NCBI GenBank assembly: GCA_025766275.1
Contig: JAFKAC010000008.1
Coordinates: 1,984,001 to 2,048,000, forward strand
Source: Lactarius indigo
Lineage: Eukaryota; Basidiomycota; Agaricomycetes; Russulales; Russulaceae
Length of the DNA stretch: 64,000 nt
Direction of reading: 5' to 3'
The notes below the pieces were generated by a model. It did no database searches. It saw only the letters and a program-made list of their open reading frames with translations, and was not told where the DNA came from. Both the position numbers and the translations under genes were made by a program. Of the stretch, positions 42,235 to 52,025 are shown piece after piece (positions within the stretch are counted from its first letter, which is position 1; each line of letters starts with the position of its first letter).

Positions 42235-44394
42235 ATGTCGACTATTCTGGATGATCTTGACGAGCCTCTTTTAGACTTCGATGAGATGGACGAGGAGGAC
42301 TTGTCGGCGACTCAGTCTCGCCCCCCGAGCGCGATGTTTTCTGCGACCGCAAGTACCCAGTCGTCCGCTGCGACACCTGTCTCTCTTTTCTCTCAGATTT
42401 CTCAACCTTCCAGCCTCCCCATCAACATCATCGCCCGCCTGACTCACGACGAACTCACGCACAACCCGGAGTTCATGAAATACGTCAATATGGTTGGCCA
42501 CCTTCAAGAACTTCTCAGCCTGCGACAAAGTACTTTGTCGGCGAATCGTGAGTTGCGTTTTGTCTTTTTTTATATATTTTTTTACTCATCCTTTCCTCAT
42601 CCTTCTCTAGCTACAGTCGCCAGCTCATTCGCTTCGTCCCTGCGCCCGATGGCGACAAGCTGTAAGTGCCTTTTTTTTTTATCGTCGTAATCGTACAATT
42701 AATCTTTTTTTTTTACATCGTCAGCTCCAGCCGTTAGCTCGGCCGCTTCGTCTTTGCGTCCGAGCGAGTCGGCCTCGCAAGTTGCCTCTGGCGCTCCACT
42801 GCCACGGCTCCCTTTACCTTCCCCTCGTCCGTCAACCCGCCCGGATTGCTATCCGCACTCCGTCATCTGGACGTGGGACGATTGCAAGAACGATCCCGGT
42901 GTCGGCGTTTCTGTTGGCAATACGTCCCGACCCCCCATGCGACGCGCGGTTCGACACAAGGACGGGAGGATGCTCTCAGACGGGGAGTGGAAAACGATCC
43001 GCCAAACCGCGCTGACCGTTGTTCGCACCCACCTGGAGCCACTGAGGCACGATCCCCGCGCCGTTGCCGACAAGATGCGCAAGAAAGGGTTCCTCAAGCA
43101 CAACTTTTCCGGCGAGTGGGCTCAAGCCGTTGAAGCACTCGAACGTTTGGCTCCCCTCCTCTCACTGTGCAGCGCCAACTGGAAGGCCGATATAGTCCTC
43201 GGGTCGGTGATGGATCGCCCTTCGAACCGCTCACATTCTGTACCTCCCCGTCCATCGACTCCTAGCATCGCGGAATCTTCCTGCATCCCTCCTTCCAGCC
43301 GCGTCAGTACTTCTTCCCGCGCCTTACCTTCCCCCTCTCCCACTTCGCGCTCTCCCGCTTCTTCCAGTGTTGCCCCTTCCCGCCTTTCACAGCTGTCCCC
43401 TCGTCGCGCCTCTTTCAAGTCCCCCCATCCTCGTCCCCGTGTAACTTCCGTACGGCCACCCTCAGAGCCAGAGTCATCGAGCAAGGCTGGCCCCAAGGCT
43501 AAGCGTAGGCGCGATCTCAGCCCTCCACGGCGAACTGGGAAACGCTCAAAATCCGACGAGGGTACCAGTGGGACGTCAGTAGGTCCCGATACAGGTGAGC
43601 GAGAATATTCGCATTTACAGCCTGACCTACTGACCTAATTACTTTGTAGGTTGCCAACCTCCTTCCCCTCGCCCGGCTTTTATGTCTCTCGTTCGACCTG
43701 GCGCGGCCTCCCAGCCGGTGAGTACTGTTCCTTCTCACAGTCGCCATGCGTCACCCCTTTCCAGACCTCAACTCCTGAACCTCCCTCCCCCAAATCGTCG
43801 CGTTCCAACACAACGTCATGTGCCAAGGCCTTGTCGACACGGGCAGCCAAAGCCAAGGACACCCGTTCCGCGACAACAGACGATGACGTGGCTACTCAGT
43901 TGCAACTCAAGTCGCGTTCGGCGAGCCCTGCTGAGGACGACCCCAGGCACAAGAGCCCAAGATGGGGCGCCCAGGATCCGGGTGGAAAGGCGACCTCATC
44001 GTCTGAGGTATGTCTTCCATTGCCGCCGCATATCACTGATGATTCATTTATTTTAGGGCTCGGCCGACGACGATGAGTCCCACTCACACCTCCAAGACCT
44101 TCAGCGTGACGAGCTCATGCAGTGGGTCGATGAGCACGAGATCGAGTCGCAAGGGAAGCGGCCTACGAGAAGAGGTACGTCGCCTCTCCTCCCCTCCTCC
44201 CCTTCCTTCCCCTCTTTGCTAATATGTTTTCACAGACCTTATCAAGGCGATTGCGGGAGCGCCGAAGTCAGAACAGCCCTCTAAAGAGGACATCGAGAGC
44301 ATCGTCAACGAGGTAAGTCACACATATGTCAATATATATTGTGGCTAATGTTCTCCAGCGCAAATCAAAGCGCAACGCAAAGGCTGCTGCATAG
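42235..44394 (+). CDS. Spliced gene of unknown function, divergent partner in the Tnp2-type element
   Basis: Starts at the ATG 42235 (MSTILDDLDEPLLDFDEMDE), just after a pyrimidine-rich leader, and ends at the TAG 44392-44394. Splice signals give about eight exons, with introns near 42548-42610, 42662-42723, 43595-43650, 43720 onward, 44008-44055, 44175-44236 and 44313-44358. The protein is Ser/Pro-rich with one ordered block (SVIWTWDDCKNDPGVGVSVG, then DGEWKTIRQTALTVVRTHLE, then FSGEWAQAVEALERLAPLL) and basic patches (KAKRRRD, GKRSKSDE). It is head-to-head with the transposase gene, about 315 bp apart, inside the same terminal repeats. By analogy with two-gene CACTA elements it may be the DNA-binding accessory protein; this is inference. 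Confidence 0.7.
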
Positions 44395-44479
44395 CGCCCA
44401 TCTTTTAAATCAAAGCTCTCGTATTGTTCGTGGCGGTGGGCCTGTTTGTCACAAAAAAAATATATCTTTTTTTGCTGTC

Positions 44480-45415
44480 GGAATTTCTCGCGTGATTAAT
44501 GTGTGACTTTAAACTGACTCCCAAAGTCAGCTAAAAGTCAGTCTGTAGTCAATAATATTGGTGACTTTTGTTCGACTTTTGTGTGACTTTTGTGTGACTT
44601 TTATGTTGACTGTTAATTGACTTTGAAAGTCAATTAAAAGTCAAACAAAGTCAGTTCTTAGTCAACGACTTTTTATTGACTTTTGAATGACTGGAAATTG
44701 ACTTCCATAGTCAATAAAAAGTCATTGACTTTTTGTTGACTTTTGTGCAACTTTTTTTGTTGACTGCCAATTGACTTTGAAAAGTCAATTAAAAGTCAAA
44801 CAAAGTCAGTTCTTAGTCAATGACTTTTTGTTGACTTTTGAATGACTGGAGCTTGACTTCCTTAGTCAACAAAAAGTCAATGGAAAGTCGCTGTAAGTCA
44901 GTGACTTTTCATTGACTTTTTGTTGACTTTGTAATGACTTGTGCTTGACTTCGGCAGTCAGTTCAAAGTTGAAAAAATAGGACATCAGTCAACAAAAAGT
45001 CAATGAAAAGTCAATGACTTACAGTGACTTTTCAATGACTTTTTGTTGACTTTTTAATGACTTGCACTTGACTTCAGCAGTCAATTCAAAGTCGAAAAAA
45101 TAGGACATCAGTCAACAAAAAGTCAATGAAAAGTCAATGACTTACAGTGACTTTTCAATGACTTTTTGTTGACTTTTTAATGACTTGCACTTGACTTCAG
45201 CAGTCAATTCAAAGTCGAAAAAATAGGACATCAGTCAACAAAAAGTCAATGAAAAGTCATTGACTACCAAGTGACTATACATTGACCTTAGACTGACTTT
45301 TTTGTGACTTTTTCCTGACTTTTGAAGTCGCTAAAATAGGACATCAGTCAAGTGAAAAGTCATTGACTTTGAGCTGACTTTGTGTGACTTTGTGTGACTT
45401 TTCTTTTTTACTGAG
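44480..45415. repeat. Right subterminal array of AGTCAA/TTGACTTTT motifs, with a 123-bp repeat
   Basis: Dense alternating direct and inverted copies of TTGACTTTT/AAAAGTCAA over about 0.9 kb, able to fold into many hairpins. A 123-bp higher-order unit (GAAAAAATAGGACATCAG ... CAGCAGTCAATTCAAAGTC) occurs three times, starting near 44968, 45091 and 45214. It ends in the terminal inverted repeat TTTTTACTGAG. Confidence 0.9.
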
Positions 45416-45486
45416 AGTCACATCTGACCTTTAGACTCTGGACCTCCCGTTCGAGCTGTTTAACTATATTATTGTTATCTTCGCCC

Positions 45487-45991
45487 TCAGCTGCTGATCG
45501 ATGTGGTGAGCATAGAACCAATGGAAACTAGACCCAATGCACCTGGCGATGCCTCCTCATTGGTTCCCTCCATTGGTTTATTGAGAGGTTGAGCTTCGAC
45601 CTCCCGGTTGTTGTCAAGGTCCTCTTCTGGGTGTAGAGGCTTGCCCTTCCTTGAGCTTGTCTTCATATCCTGTTTCCCCTTACCTTTGATATTTGGCCTA
45701 GCTGCATTTGGATTATTATTTCCTGCATGCCTCCTAGTCTTGTATGTAGTGCTGATAGCTGCTTCACCAATATCATCGGCAACACTCCTTTTCGCTGCCG
45801 ATCTGGTAACAATTTCTTTAGCTGCTGGTAAATGTGATGAGCATAGAACCAATGGAAGCTAGACCTAATGCACCTGGCGACGCCTCCTCATTGGTTCCCT
45901 CCATTGGTTTATTGAGAGGTTGAGCTTCATCCTCCCAGTTGTTGTCAGGGTCCTCTTCTGGGTGTAGAGGCTTGCCCTTTCTTGAGCTTGT
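45487..45991 (-). repeat. Tandem duplication of about 340 bp in the host gene
   Basis: The segment encoding KEIVTRSAAKRS...RPNIKGKG...SSRKGKPLHPEED...GALGL occurs twice in a row: once at about 45490-45830, and once split by the Ty3 insertion (45836-45991 plus about 54009-54180). Copies differ at scattered bases. Confidence 0.8.
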
Positions 45992-46766
45992 TGTAGCGGT
46001 ATGACTTATCGCGACAACTAGACCAAGTGAAGGTAAGTGAACTGAACTAGTAGCACACCCAAGCCTAGCGCGGAGACAAGTCACGCGCCGAACGTACAGT
46101 CACAACGGAGAGTGGACACACGTGAGGACTTTATACAAGTCCGAAGGTCTGGTGATCACGCTGTGGCACGCTGAGTGGAGAACCAAGAGGACAAGTTAAC
46201 ATTGGTGAAGAGAGAGGGAAGTACAAAGAGATACGCACCTGAGTGGAGAACCAAGAGGACAAGTTGGTTCCACTCAGGACGCTACATGAGGGTTTATATA
46301 CTGTGCTGCGGCTGAGTTCGAATTACTATAGAACCTTGTTACTAAAGGTACGTGTAATAGTAATGAGTCAGACGCTGACGCGTCGCATCTAATAATAGCC
46401 TTATCTATTGTGCTGACTGATGCACAGTCATGAAGGCTGACAGAACAGTGACGTGTCCTTATCTATGAGTCACAACCCTATAACAACTTAGTCTAGAACT
46501 ATCTAGAATGTTCCCTGCTTATCGTCCAATGAGAACCTACTATACTAATGAGGAAGGTGACCTTAGAAAGGTAATTCCTATTAAGGAAGTTACTATCCCA
46601 GGGTCATGTGCTTGTGGGTGCACATGTTGGCATCACGTGACTAACCATCTTATCATATCTAATGATAAGGACTTGGATGTTTGACGCAACGTTAGAGACT
46701 CGTATCTCCACCAAATAAATCCATAAAAATATGGAAAAATAGGGCGAAAATAGAGCGTCCGTGACA
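45992..46766 (-). repeat. 3' LTR of third Ty3 element
   Basis: 775 bp, direct repeat of 53234-54008 with one visible difference. Confidence 0.95.
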
Positions 46767-46778
46767 TCACCCCCCTCC

Positions 46779-49700
46779 TTAAGGGTCGACGTCCGCGTTG
46801 GCCAATGTATCCATATGATGAGCTTGCCAAGGCAAGGACGCGTATATAAGAGCCGCTATTTTTCTAGGCGCGCCCGGGTTTGAGGAATGGAATTCCTTAA
46901 CCGCATCAGGGGCATGCGCTAGGTTCTTAGCCGGTTCCCAAGTGTCCTCACCCTCACCATATCCTTTCCAACGGACGAGGTACTTAAGAGTTCGACCAAA
47001 GAGTTTAGAGTCTCTTATATGGTCGACTTCATACTCTTCTTCTCCCTCGACCGTTACTGGATCGGGTGGTGGAGGCGTGAGCCCATTAATTTCGTTTCCT
47101 TTGTAAGGAGAGAGACGGTCTACATGAAATACATCATGGATCCGTAATGCAGGGGGTAGTGCAAGCTTATAGTCGACGTCACTTATGACTTTAGTGACTT
47201 CAAATGGGCCTAACTGCTTAGGTCCCAATTTGGACGACTGCTGATGTATCTTTATCTGCTTAGCTTGCAACCAGACTTTATCCCCGACGTTAAAGGAATA
47301 TGGCTTAGTCCTTTGTTCAACGTCTGTCTGCATTCGCCTTTTACTTAGGCGTAGTGCCGCTTCTGCATCCTTACGAGCGGAAACTAAGTGCTGAAGGCGC
47401 TTATCGAGCAGTGGAATACCCGTAGGTCTACCAGCAGGAATGGTGAAGTCAGGCGTGAAGCCATATAGTAGCTCAAAGGGTGTATGACCTGTAGCTGAAT
47501 TGAGCCTACTATTAACTACGAATTCTGCGGTAGGAAGCAGGTCTGCCCAATCATCCTGCCTCTTACTAATGAACATGCGCAAGTAGATTTCAACTTCTTG
47601 ATTTTTGCGCTCGACCTGTCCATTAGCTTGAGGATGATAGGCTGTGGTGAGACCCGCGTCTATTCCTAGTCGCTTATAAAGGGCACGCATGCTTCTCGCT
47701 GCGAATTGGGGTCCTCGATCGCTGATGACTTTGCGGGGGATCCCATGCAGGGGGAAGACTTGCTCAAAGTAGATGGATGCCACCCCATCAGCCGTAATCT
47801 GAGAGGTCACGGGGAACAGATGAATCTGTTTGGTGTAATGATCTACGATGTTTAAGATCATGTCTTTCCCATGTGACATAGGCAGTGGACCGATTAGATC
47901 GATTCCAACTATCTGCCAAGGTCCCTCAGGAACTTCTTGCGGCTGAATGGTTGCTTTGGGGTGCAGATCTTTGCGATATCGTTGGCATCGATCGCATCCT
48001 TCTACGTATGAGGCAATAAAGCCTGACATGCGTGGCCACCAATAGTAGCGACTAACTAGCTCTATGGTTCCATTCTTTCCAGGGTGTCCGGTTGTGACCG
48101 AGTCGTGGCAAGACTTTACCACGTCTCTGCGAAGGGCACGATCGTTTGGGACATATAATTTACCCCGGTGGTAAATGAAACCGTCTTCCTCTTCCCACAT
48201 TAAGACGCCATCTGTGAGAGCTTTAGGAGCGGTCTTAGAGATACTTTTAAGACCCTCTATTACTTCTGCTTCTCTGATAGATGCGAGCTTAATGCGACTC
48301 CCTAAAGAGTCTATTTCAGGGATGAAGTGCGCTTTAGCGGCAGCTAGGAAATGCTCAGGTTTTAACACCTGGACTTGGCAGTTGTCTTCAGAGTCTCGGA
48401 CTTGGTCTCGTGAGAAACGACTTAATGCATCGGCTTGCATGGATTCTCCTTTCTTATAAGTGATTTTGAAGGCGAACCGACTTAAGAATAAGGCCCATCT
48501 AGCTTGGCGCCTATTTAAGTCCTTCATGGTTGCCCACCATTCCATATTCTTATGGTCGGTGATCACTTCAAAAGAGATGCCTTCGAGGAAATGTCTCCAA
48601 TCCTCGAGGGCGCGGATTAAGCCGAGCATTTCTCTGTCGTAAATCTCATAATTGCGTTCTTCTTTGCTCATAGACTGTGAGCGGTACGCAATGGGGTGCC
48701 AGAGACCGTCCGGGTATTTCTGAGTTAGAATCCCGCCAGTAGCAAATCCAGAAGCATCTACCTCGACTCTGGTTGGAAGGTTCGGATCGTAAACCTTAAG
48801 AATAGGTTCTTGTACGAAACGTTCCTTTAACAGGTCAAAGGCTTTCTGCTGTTCAGACTGCCAGATCCAAGGAGTGTCTTTCTTAGTAAGGTCATGAAGG
48901 GGACGGGCAATGGCCGCGAAGTCCCTGATGAACCTTCTATAGAAATTGGCGAACCCGATAAATGCTCTAACTTCCTTGAGCGTAGTCGGGGTTGGCCACT
49001 CCTTTACTGCAGAGACCTTGCCAGGGTCCATCTGTACTTCTCCGGGACGGATAATCATCCCTAAATACTCCATTTCTTGCTTTTCGAAATCGCACTTCTC
49101 AGGCTTGAGATAGAGGTCGTATTGCTCTAACCGTGTTAGCACCTCGCGTACTATCTTGCGATGATGCTTAAGGTTATTGCTATAGATGAGGATATCATCC
49201 ATGTATACGGCAACCTCTCCTTGTGCGATAAGATCAGCAAAAACGGCGTTCATTAAGGCTTGGAAGGTGGCGGGGCTATTAGTCATGCCGAAATACATGA
49301 CTTTCGGCTCGTATAGACCCCTATTGGTGACAATGGCGCCTTTCCATTCATCGCCTTCTTTGATGCGGATATTATGATATCCCCATCGAACGTCGAATTT
49401 AGTGAAGTATTGAGCTCCCTTAAGTCTGTTTATAATATCGGCAGCGAGTGGAAGTGGGTATCGGTTCTTAATGGTAATTTTGTTAAGACGCCGATAGTCT
49501 TGGACCAGACGGAGTTTACCGTCCTTCTTCTTAATGAAGAATACAGGGGATGCCATAGGTGACTTAGATGGCACTAGATATCCTTTCCCTATATGTTCAT
49601 CTAAGAATTTGTCCAATTCTACTTGCTCGCTAGGTGACATGGGGTATGTCTTGACCTTCCAGTGTTTAATTGCGTCTGGTTCGAGGTCTATGGCGTGGTC

Positions 49701-50666
49701 CCATGGCTGATGCTCAGGGAGTCTCTGGGATTCTTCCTCAGAGAAGACTTTTGCAAAGTCACGATAGTGTTCAGGGACCATCTCTTCGAAGGTTTTCTTA
49801 GGTTTGGAGGTTATCGCTTTCTCGGCGATTTGCTGGGAGTACGTGAAACCAGCCAAACAGAAAACTTCGTCAGAGACTGTGTCCAACACTTTCTCCGCAA
49901 GGAGACGGCGGCGTTCCATACGGTTTGCCATAATGCGCGTCACCTCTATCTCTATCTCCGGTGCAGCTATTTCAGCGCTGGAGTTGAGACGCATTGTGCC
50001 TTCCTGCCAATTTATGTGCGGGTTCCGATGCCTAAGCCAGGGCAGTCCCAATATTACTCGTTCTGGGCCTAGTGAAGTGACCATGAAGTCGAACTTCTCC
50101 GCACTAGGGCCGACTTTGAGAACGAGTGTTACTTTATGGGTAATACTGCCGGCTTCATTGAGCGTCCCATCTATATTATAGAGGGTGATGGGATGCTCCA
50201 ACGGAACTTGCAACATCTTGTGGCGGTCAGCGTACTTTTTGTCCAGGAACAACGACGTTGCTCCGGAGTCTACCATGGCTGCTACTTTTACAGTACGATG
50301 ACGTCCTTGTAATTCAACAGAAATATGAAAATGAGATCTGCTATCTTTTGTTTCGGGAATTATACATGAAGAAAGCGCTGCATCAGAATTCATCACTTGC
50401 GGCGCTGCTACAATTTGTGGAGCAATCGGAACACTAATACTATTGTTCATCTCCGAGGCAGATGTAGATGTAGAATCAGAACAGGAAACCGAGACATCAC
50501 TACTATCAACATGACAGGCAGAAACAAAGTGGTACGTAGGAATTACAGATTGGTCCGAGTCCGAAACGAGGCGAGATCGTAGGCATATCTTACAACTACA
50601 TGAAGCCGAGTCAACCGTATCTGTTTTACAGGGGGAGTCCGCAGCTATGACTACCCCTGGATCTAA
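46779..50666 (-). CDS. pol: Pol polyprotein, third Ty3 element
   Basis: Intact; the first ATG of the frame is at 50450, but the frame is open back to the Gag stop, so it is probably expressed as Gag-Pol. Domains in order: protease (MVDSGATSLFLDKKYADRH; VILGLPWLRHRNPHINW), reverse transcriptase (KFDVRWGYHNIRIKEGDEWK; VYMDDILIYS), RNase H (VEVDASGFATGGIL) and integrase zinc finger (HDSVTTGHPGKNGT, CDRCQRYRKD). The integrase core follows (GIDLIGPLP, ISDRGPQFAA, ANGQVERKNQ), then a GPF module and a chromodomain (EEYEVDHIRDSKLFGRTLKY to DTWEPAKNL). It ends about 20 residues after the chromodomain; the long extension of the other two elements is absent. Pol lies in the -1 frame relative to Gag. Confidence 0.95.
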   Translation of the reverse strand, partial: LDPGVVIAADSPCKTDTVDSASCSCKICLRSRLVSDSDQSVIPTYHFVSACHVDSSDVSVSCSDSTSTSASEMNNSISVPIAPQIVAAPQVMNSDAALSSCIIPETKDSRSHFHISVELQGRHRTVKVAAMVDSGATSLFLDKKYADRHKMLQVPLEHPITLYNIDGTLNEAGSITHKVTLVLKVGPSAEKFDFMVTSLGPERVILGLPWLRHRNPHINWQEGTMRLNSSAEIAAPEIEIEVTRIMANRMERRRLLAEKVLDTVSDEVFCLAGFTYSQQIAEKAITSKPKKTFEEMVPEHYRDFAKVFSEEESQRLPEHQPWDHAIDLEPDAIKHWKVKTYPMSPSEQVELDKFLDEHIGKGYLVPSKSPMASPVFFIKKKDGKLRLVQDYRRLNKITIKNRYPLPLAADIINRLKGAQYFTKFDVRWGYHNIRIKEGDEWKGAIVTNRGLYEPKVMYFGMTNSPATFQALMNAVFADLIAQGEVAVYMDDILIYSNNLKHHRKIVREVLTRLEQYDLYLKPEKCDFEKQEMEYLGMIIRPGEVQMDPGKVSAVKEWPTPTTLKEVRAFIGFANFYRRFIRDFAAIARPLHDLTKKDTPWIWQSEQQKAFDLLKERFVQEPILKVYDPNLPTRVEVDASGFATGGILTQKYPDGLWHPIAYRSQSMSKEERNYEIYDREMLGLIRALEDWRHFLEGISFEVITDHKNMEWWATMKDLNRRQARWALFLSRFAFKITYKKGESMQADALSRFSRDQVRDSEDNCQVQVLKPEHFLAAAKAHFIPEIDSLGSRIKLASIREAEVIEGLKSISKTAPKALTDGVLMWEEEDGFIYHRGKLYVPNDRALRRDVVKSCHDSVTTGHPGKNGTIELVSRYYWWPRMSGFIASYVEGCDRCQRYRKDLHPKATIQPQEVPEGPWQIVGIDLIGPLPMSHGKDMILNIVDHYTKQIHLFPVTSQITADGVASIYFEQVFPLHGIPRKVISDRGPQFAARSMRALYKRLGIDAGLTTAYHPQANGQVERKNQEVEIYLRMFISKRQDDWADLLPTAEFVVNSRLNSATGHTPFELLYGFTPDFTIPAGRPTGIPLLDKRLQHLVSARKDAEAALRLSKRRMQTDVEQRTKPYSFNVGDKVWLQAKQIKIHQQSSKLGPKQLGPFEVTKVISDVDYKLALPPALRIHDVFHVDRLSPYKGNEINGLTPPPPDPVTVEGEEEYEVDHIRDSKLFGRTLKYLVRWKGYGEGEDTWEPAKNLAHAPDAVKEFHSSNPGAPRKIAALIYASLPWQAHHMDTLANADVDP

Positions 50667-51889
50667 AAAGCCGCTTTGAGAGCGTTGATTTGCTCTTGTT
50701 GGGCCGTGAGCGCCGCCAATAACTTTGCCACGTCTGCCTGGGACGTATTGGCTTTGGACGGTGCGGGAGTGCTTGATTGGGCGGTGGAAGCCGCCGACTG
50801 ACTGGAAGATGGTTGGGAAGGGGTCTCCTCACTACTGGCCGCAGCTTTCGCTTTGGCGGGTTTCCCCATGAACTTGAGCATGCAGACGGGTGCCCTATGC
50901 CCGACTTTTTGGCAATGGTGGCACACGTCGCGTTCGTGGTTTCCATCCTTTTTTGAGTGGTCCTTAGAACCACACCCGTAACACTTGCCTTGCATGTGTT
51001 TTTGATAGTCTTGCCGGGTCTTTCCGCCAGATGCGGGCTTGCTCATGCCGGATCCCTGCTGACGTGATGCGTCGACTTGCATCGCGTCTGGATCGGACGG
51101 CTTGCCTGCTGGCAAGATCGACTGGCTAGACGAACCGCCCTTCTTCTCCGAGTCCCTCTGTCTCAATCGCTGATCTAGCGACTGTGAGACTTGCTTGAGG
51201 TCGTCGAAGTCGACGTGGGCCTTGTCCGTCAAGGCTAAGGCATCTTTTACGCGGTCCGAGAGACCGTCGTAAAAGCGGGTGCGGAGGTCTGCTTTTGACC
51301 ATCCAGTCTGTCCAGAGTATTGTTCGAACACGGATCGGTACTCTGCAACCGATCCGCGGCCCTGTTTTGTCTTCTTCAGCTGCTCCCTTGCTGTCTCTGT
51401 AGTGTCGAGGGGCGAGAACCGTCGGTTGAACTCTTTGACGAATTCGTCCCAAGAGCTACCGAACGGAATGTTATTTGACTGAAGTTGTTCGAGGTAAGGG
51501 AGAGCCCATGACTTGGCTTCCCCTTCCATTAAGTTGAGAACCGCCATAATCCAGCGGTCCTCTGCCCGGAAGTACATACCCTGGGCCGGGTCCCAGGTGT
51601 TCATAGCGTCCTGCTGTGAGCCTGCCCAATTATGGAAGGCTGCAAGGAAGTGACGGGCATCTGTAGAGTTGCCTTTCCCATCCCAGGCTTTGGGACGGGC
51701 CACTACTTCCTTGTGCTTAGGGCTGGGCTTGGCCGCGGTTGCTGAAACCTGTGCGGTCAAGTCCGTGACTTTTTGTGTGAGTATGCCGACTACCTGGCCC
51801 AAATCGCTGATGAGGCGAAGGCAGTCGTTAAGAGTTGGGGGCGGGGCAGGAGCTGTTGGAGTGGGTGGAGCGGCGGCGGCGGCGGACAT
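50663..51889 (-). CDS. gag: Gag polyprotein, third Ty3 element
   Basis: 408 residues from the ATG at 51889. It has a Pro/Ala-rich start, a short coiled coil (LRLISDLGQVVGILTQKVTD), the retrotransposon capsid core (WAGSQQDAMNTWDPAQGMYF through WDEFVKEFNRRFSPLDTTE) and a cysteine-rich C-terminus. The C-terminus combines an irregular CYGCGSKDHSKKDGNHERDV stretch with a standard CCHC knuckle CHHCQKVGHRAPVC, for RNA binding. The frame stays open upstream of this ATG to 52153 (residues such as KEEKEWIKNFDNWDDFDEDE), so a longer product is possible. Its stop overlaps the U-run CTTTTTAG (50663-50670), where a -1 slip would enter Pol. Confidence 0.92.
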   Translation of the reverse strand: MSAAAAAPPTPTAPAPPPTLNDCLRLISDLGQVVGILTQKVTDLTAQVSATAAKPSPKHKEVVARPKAWDGKGNSTDARHFLAAFHNWAGSQQDAMNTWDPAQGMYFRAEDRWIMAVLNLMEGEAKSWALPYLEQLQSNNIPFGSSWDEFVKEFNRRFSPLDTTETAREQLKKTKQGRGSVAEYRSVFEQYSGQTGWSKADLRTRFYDGLSDRVKDALALTDKAHVDFDDLKQVSQSLDQRLRQRDSEKKGGSSSQSILPAGKPSDPDAMQVDASRQQGSGMSKPASGGKTRQDYQKHMQGKCYGCGSKDHSKKDGNHERDVCHHCQKVGHRAPVCMLKFMGKPAKAKAAASSEETPSQPSSSQSAASTAQSSTPAPSKANTSQADVAKLLAALTAQQEQINALKAAF

Positions 51890-52025
51890 CTTATCTAATT
51901 CGTCTTGTCTCTTTCTTTCCTCGTACTTTTTAATCGACTCCCTTCTGTCTTCGATGAGGCGAAGCTGTTCGTCTTCGTCGAAGTCGTCCCAGTTGTCGAA
52001 GTTCTTGATCCACTCTTTTTCTTCT

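Larger units (their letters stand above)
33842..45415. mobile_element. Large Tnp2-type (CACTA-like) DNA transposon, 11.6 kb, 7-bp target duplication
   Basis: Terminal inverted repeats CTCAGTAAAAA (33842-33852, and the reverse complement ending at 45415) are flanked by the direct 7-bp duplication AGTCACA (33835-33841 and 45416-45422). Taking out the element and one AGTCACA restores an uninterrupted coiled-coil reading frame in the host gene, which fixes both ends. Inside: subterminal AGTCAA/TTGACT motif arrays at both ends, three minisatellites, a Tnp2-like transposase gene (minus) and a divergent spliced gene (plus). Tnp2/CACTA elements usually make 2-3 bp duplications, so 7 bp is unusual. 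Confidence 0.85.

Noticed and set aside
45487..46084. Two separate small minus-strand genes ending in GALGLxSIGSML
   Set aside because: They are tandemly duplicated exon sequence of the broken coiled-coil gene, with introns read through, not independent genes.
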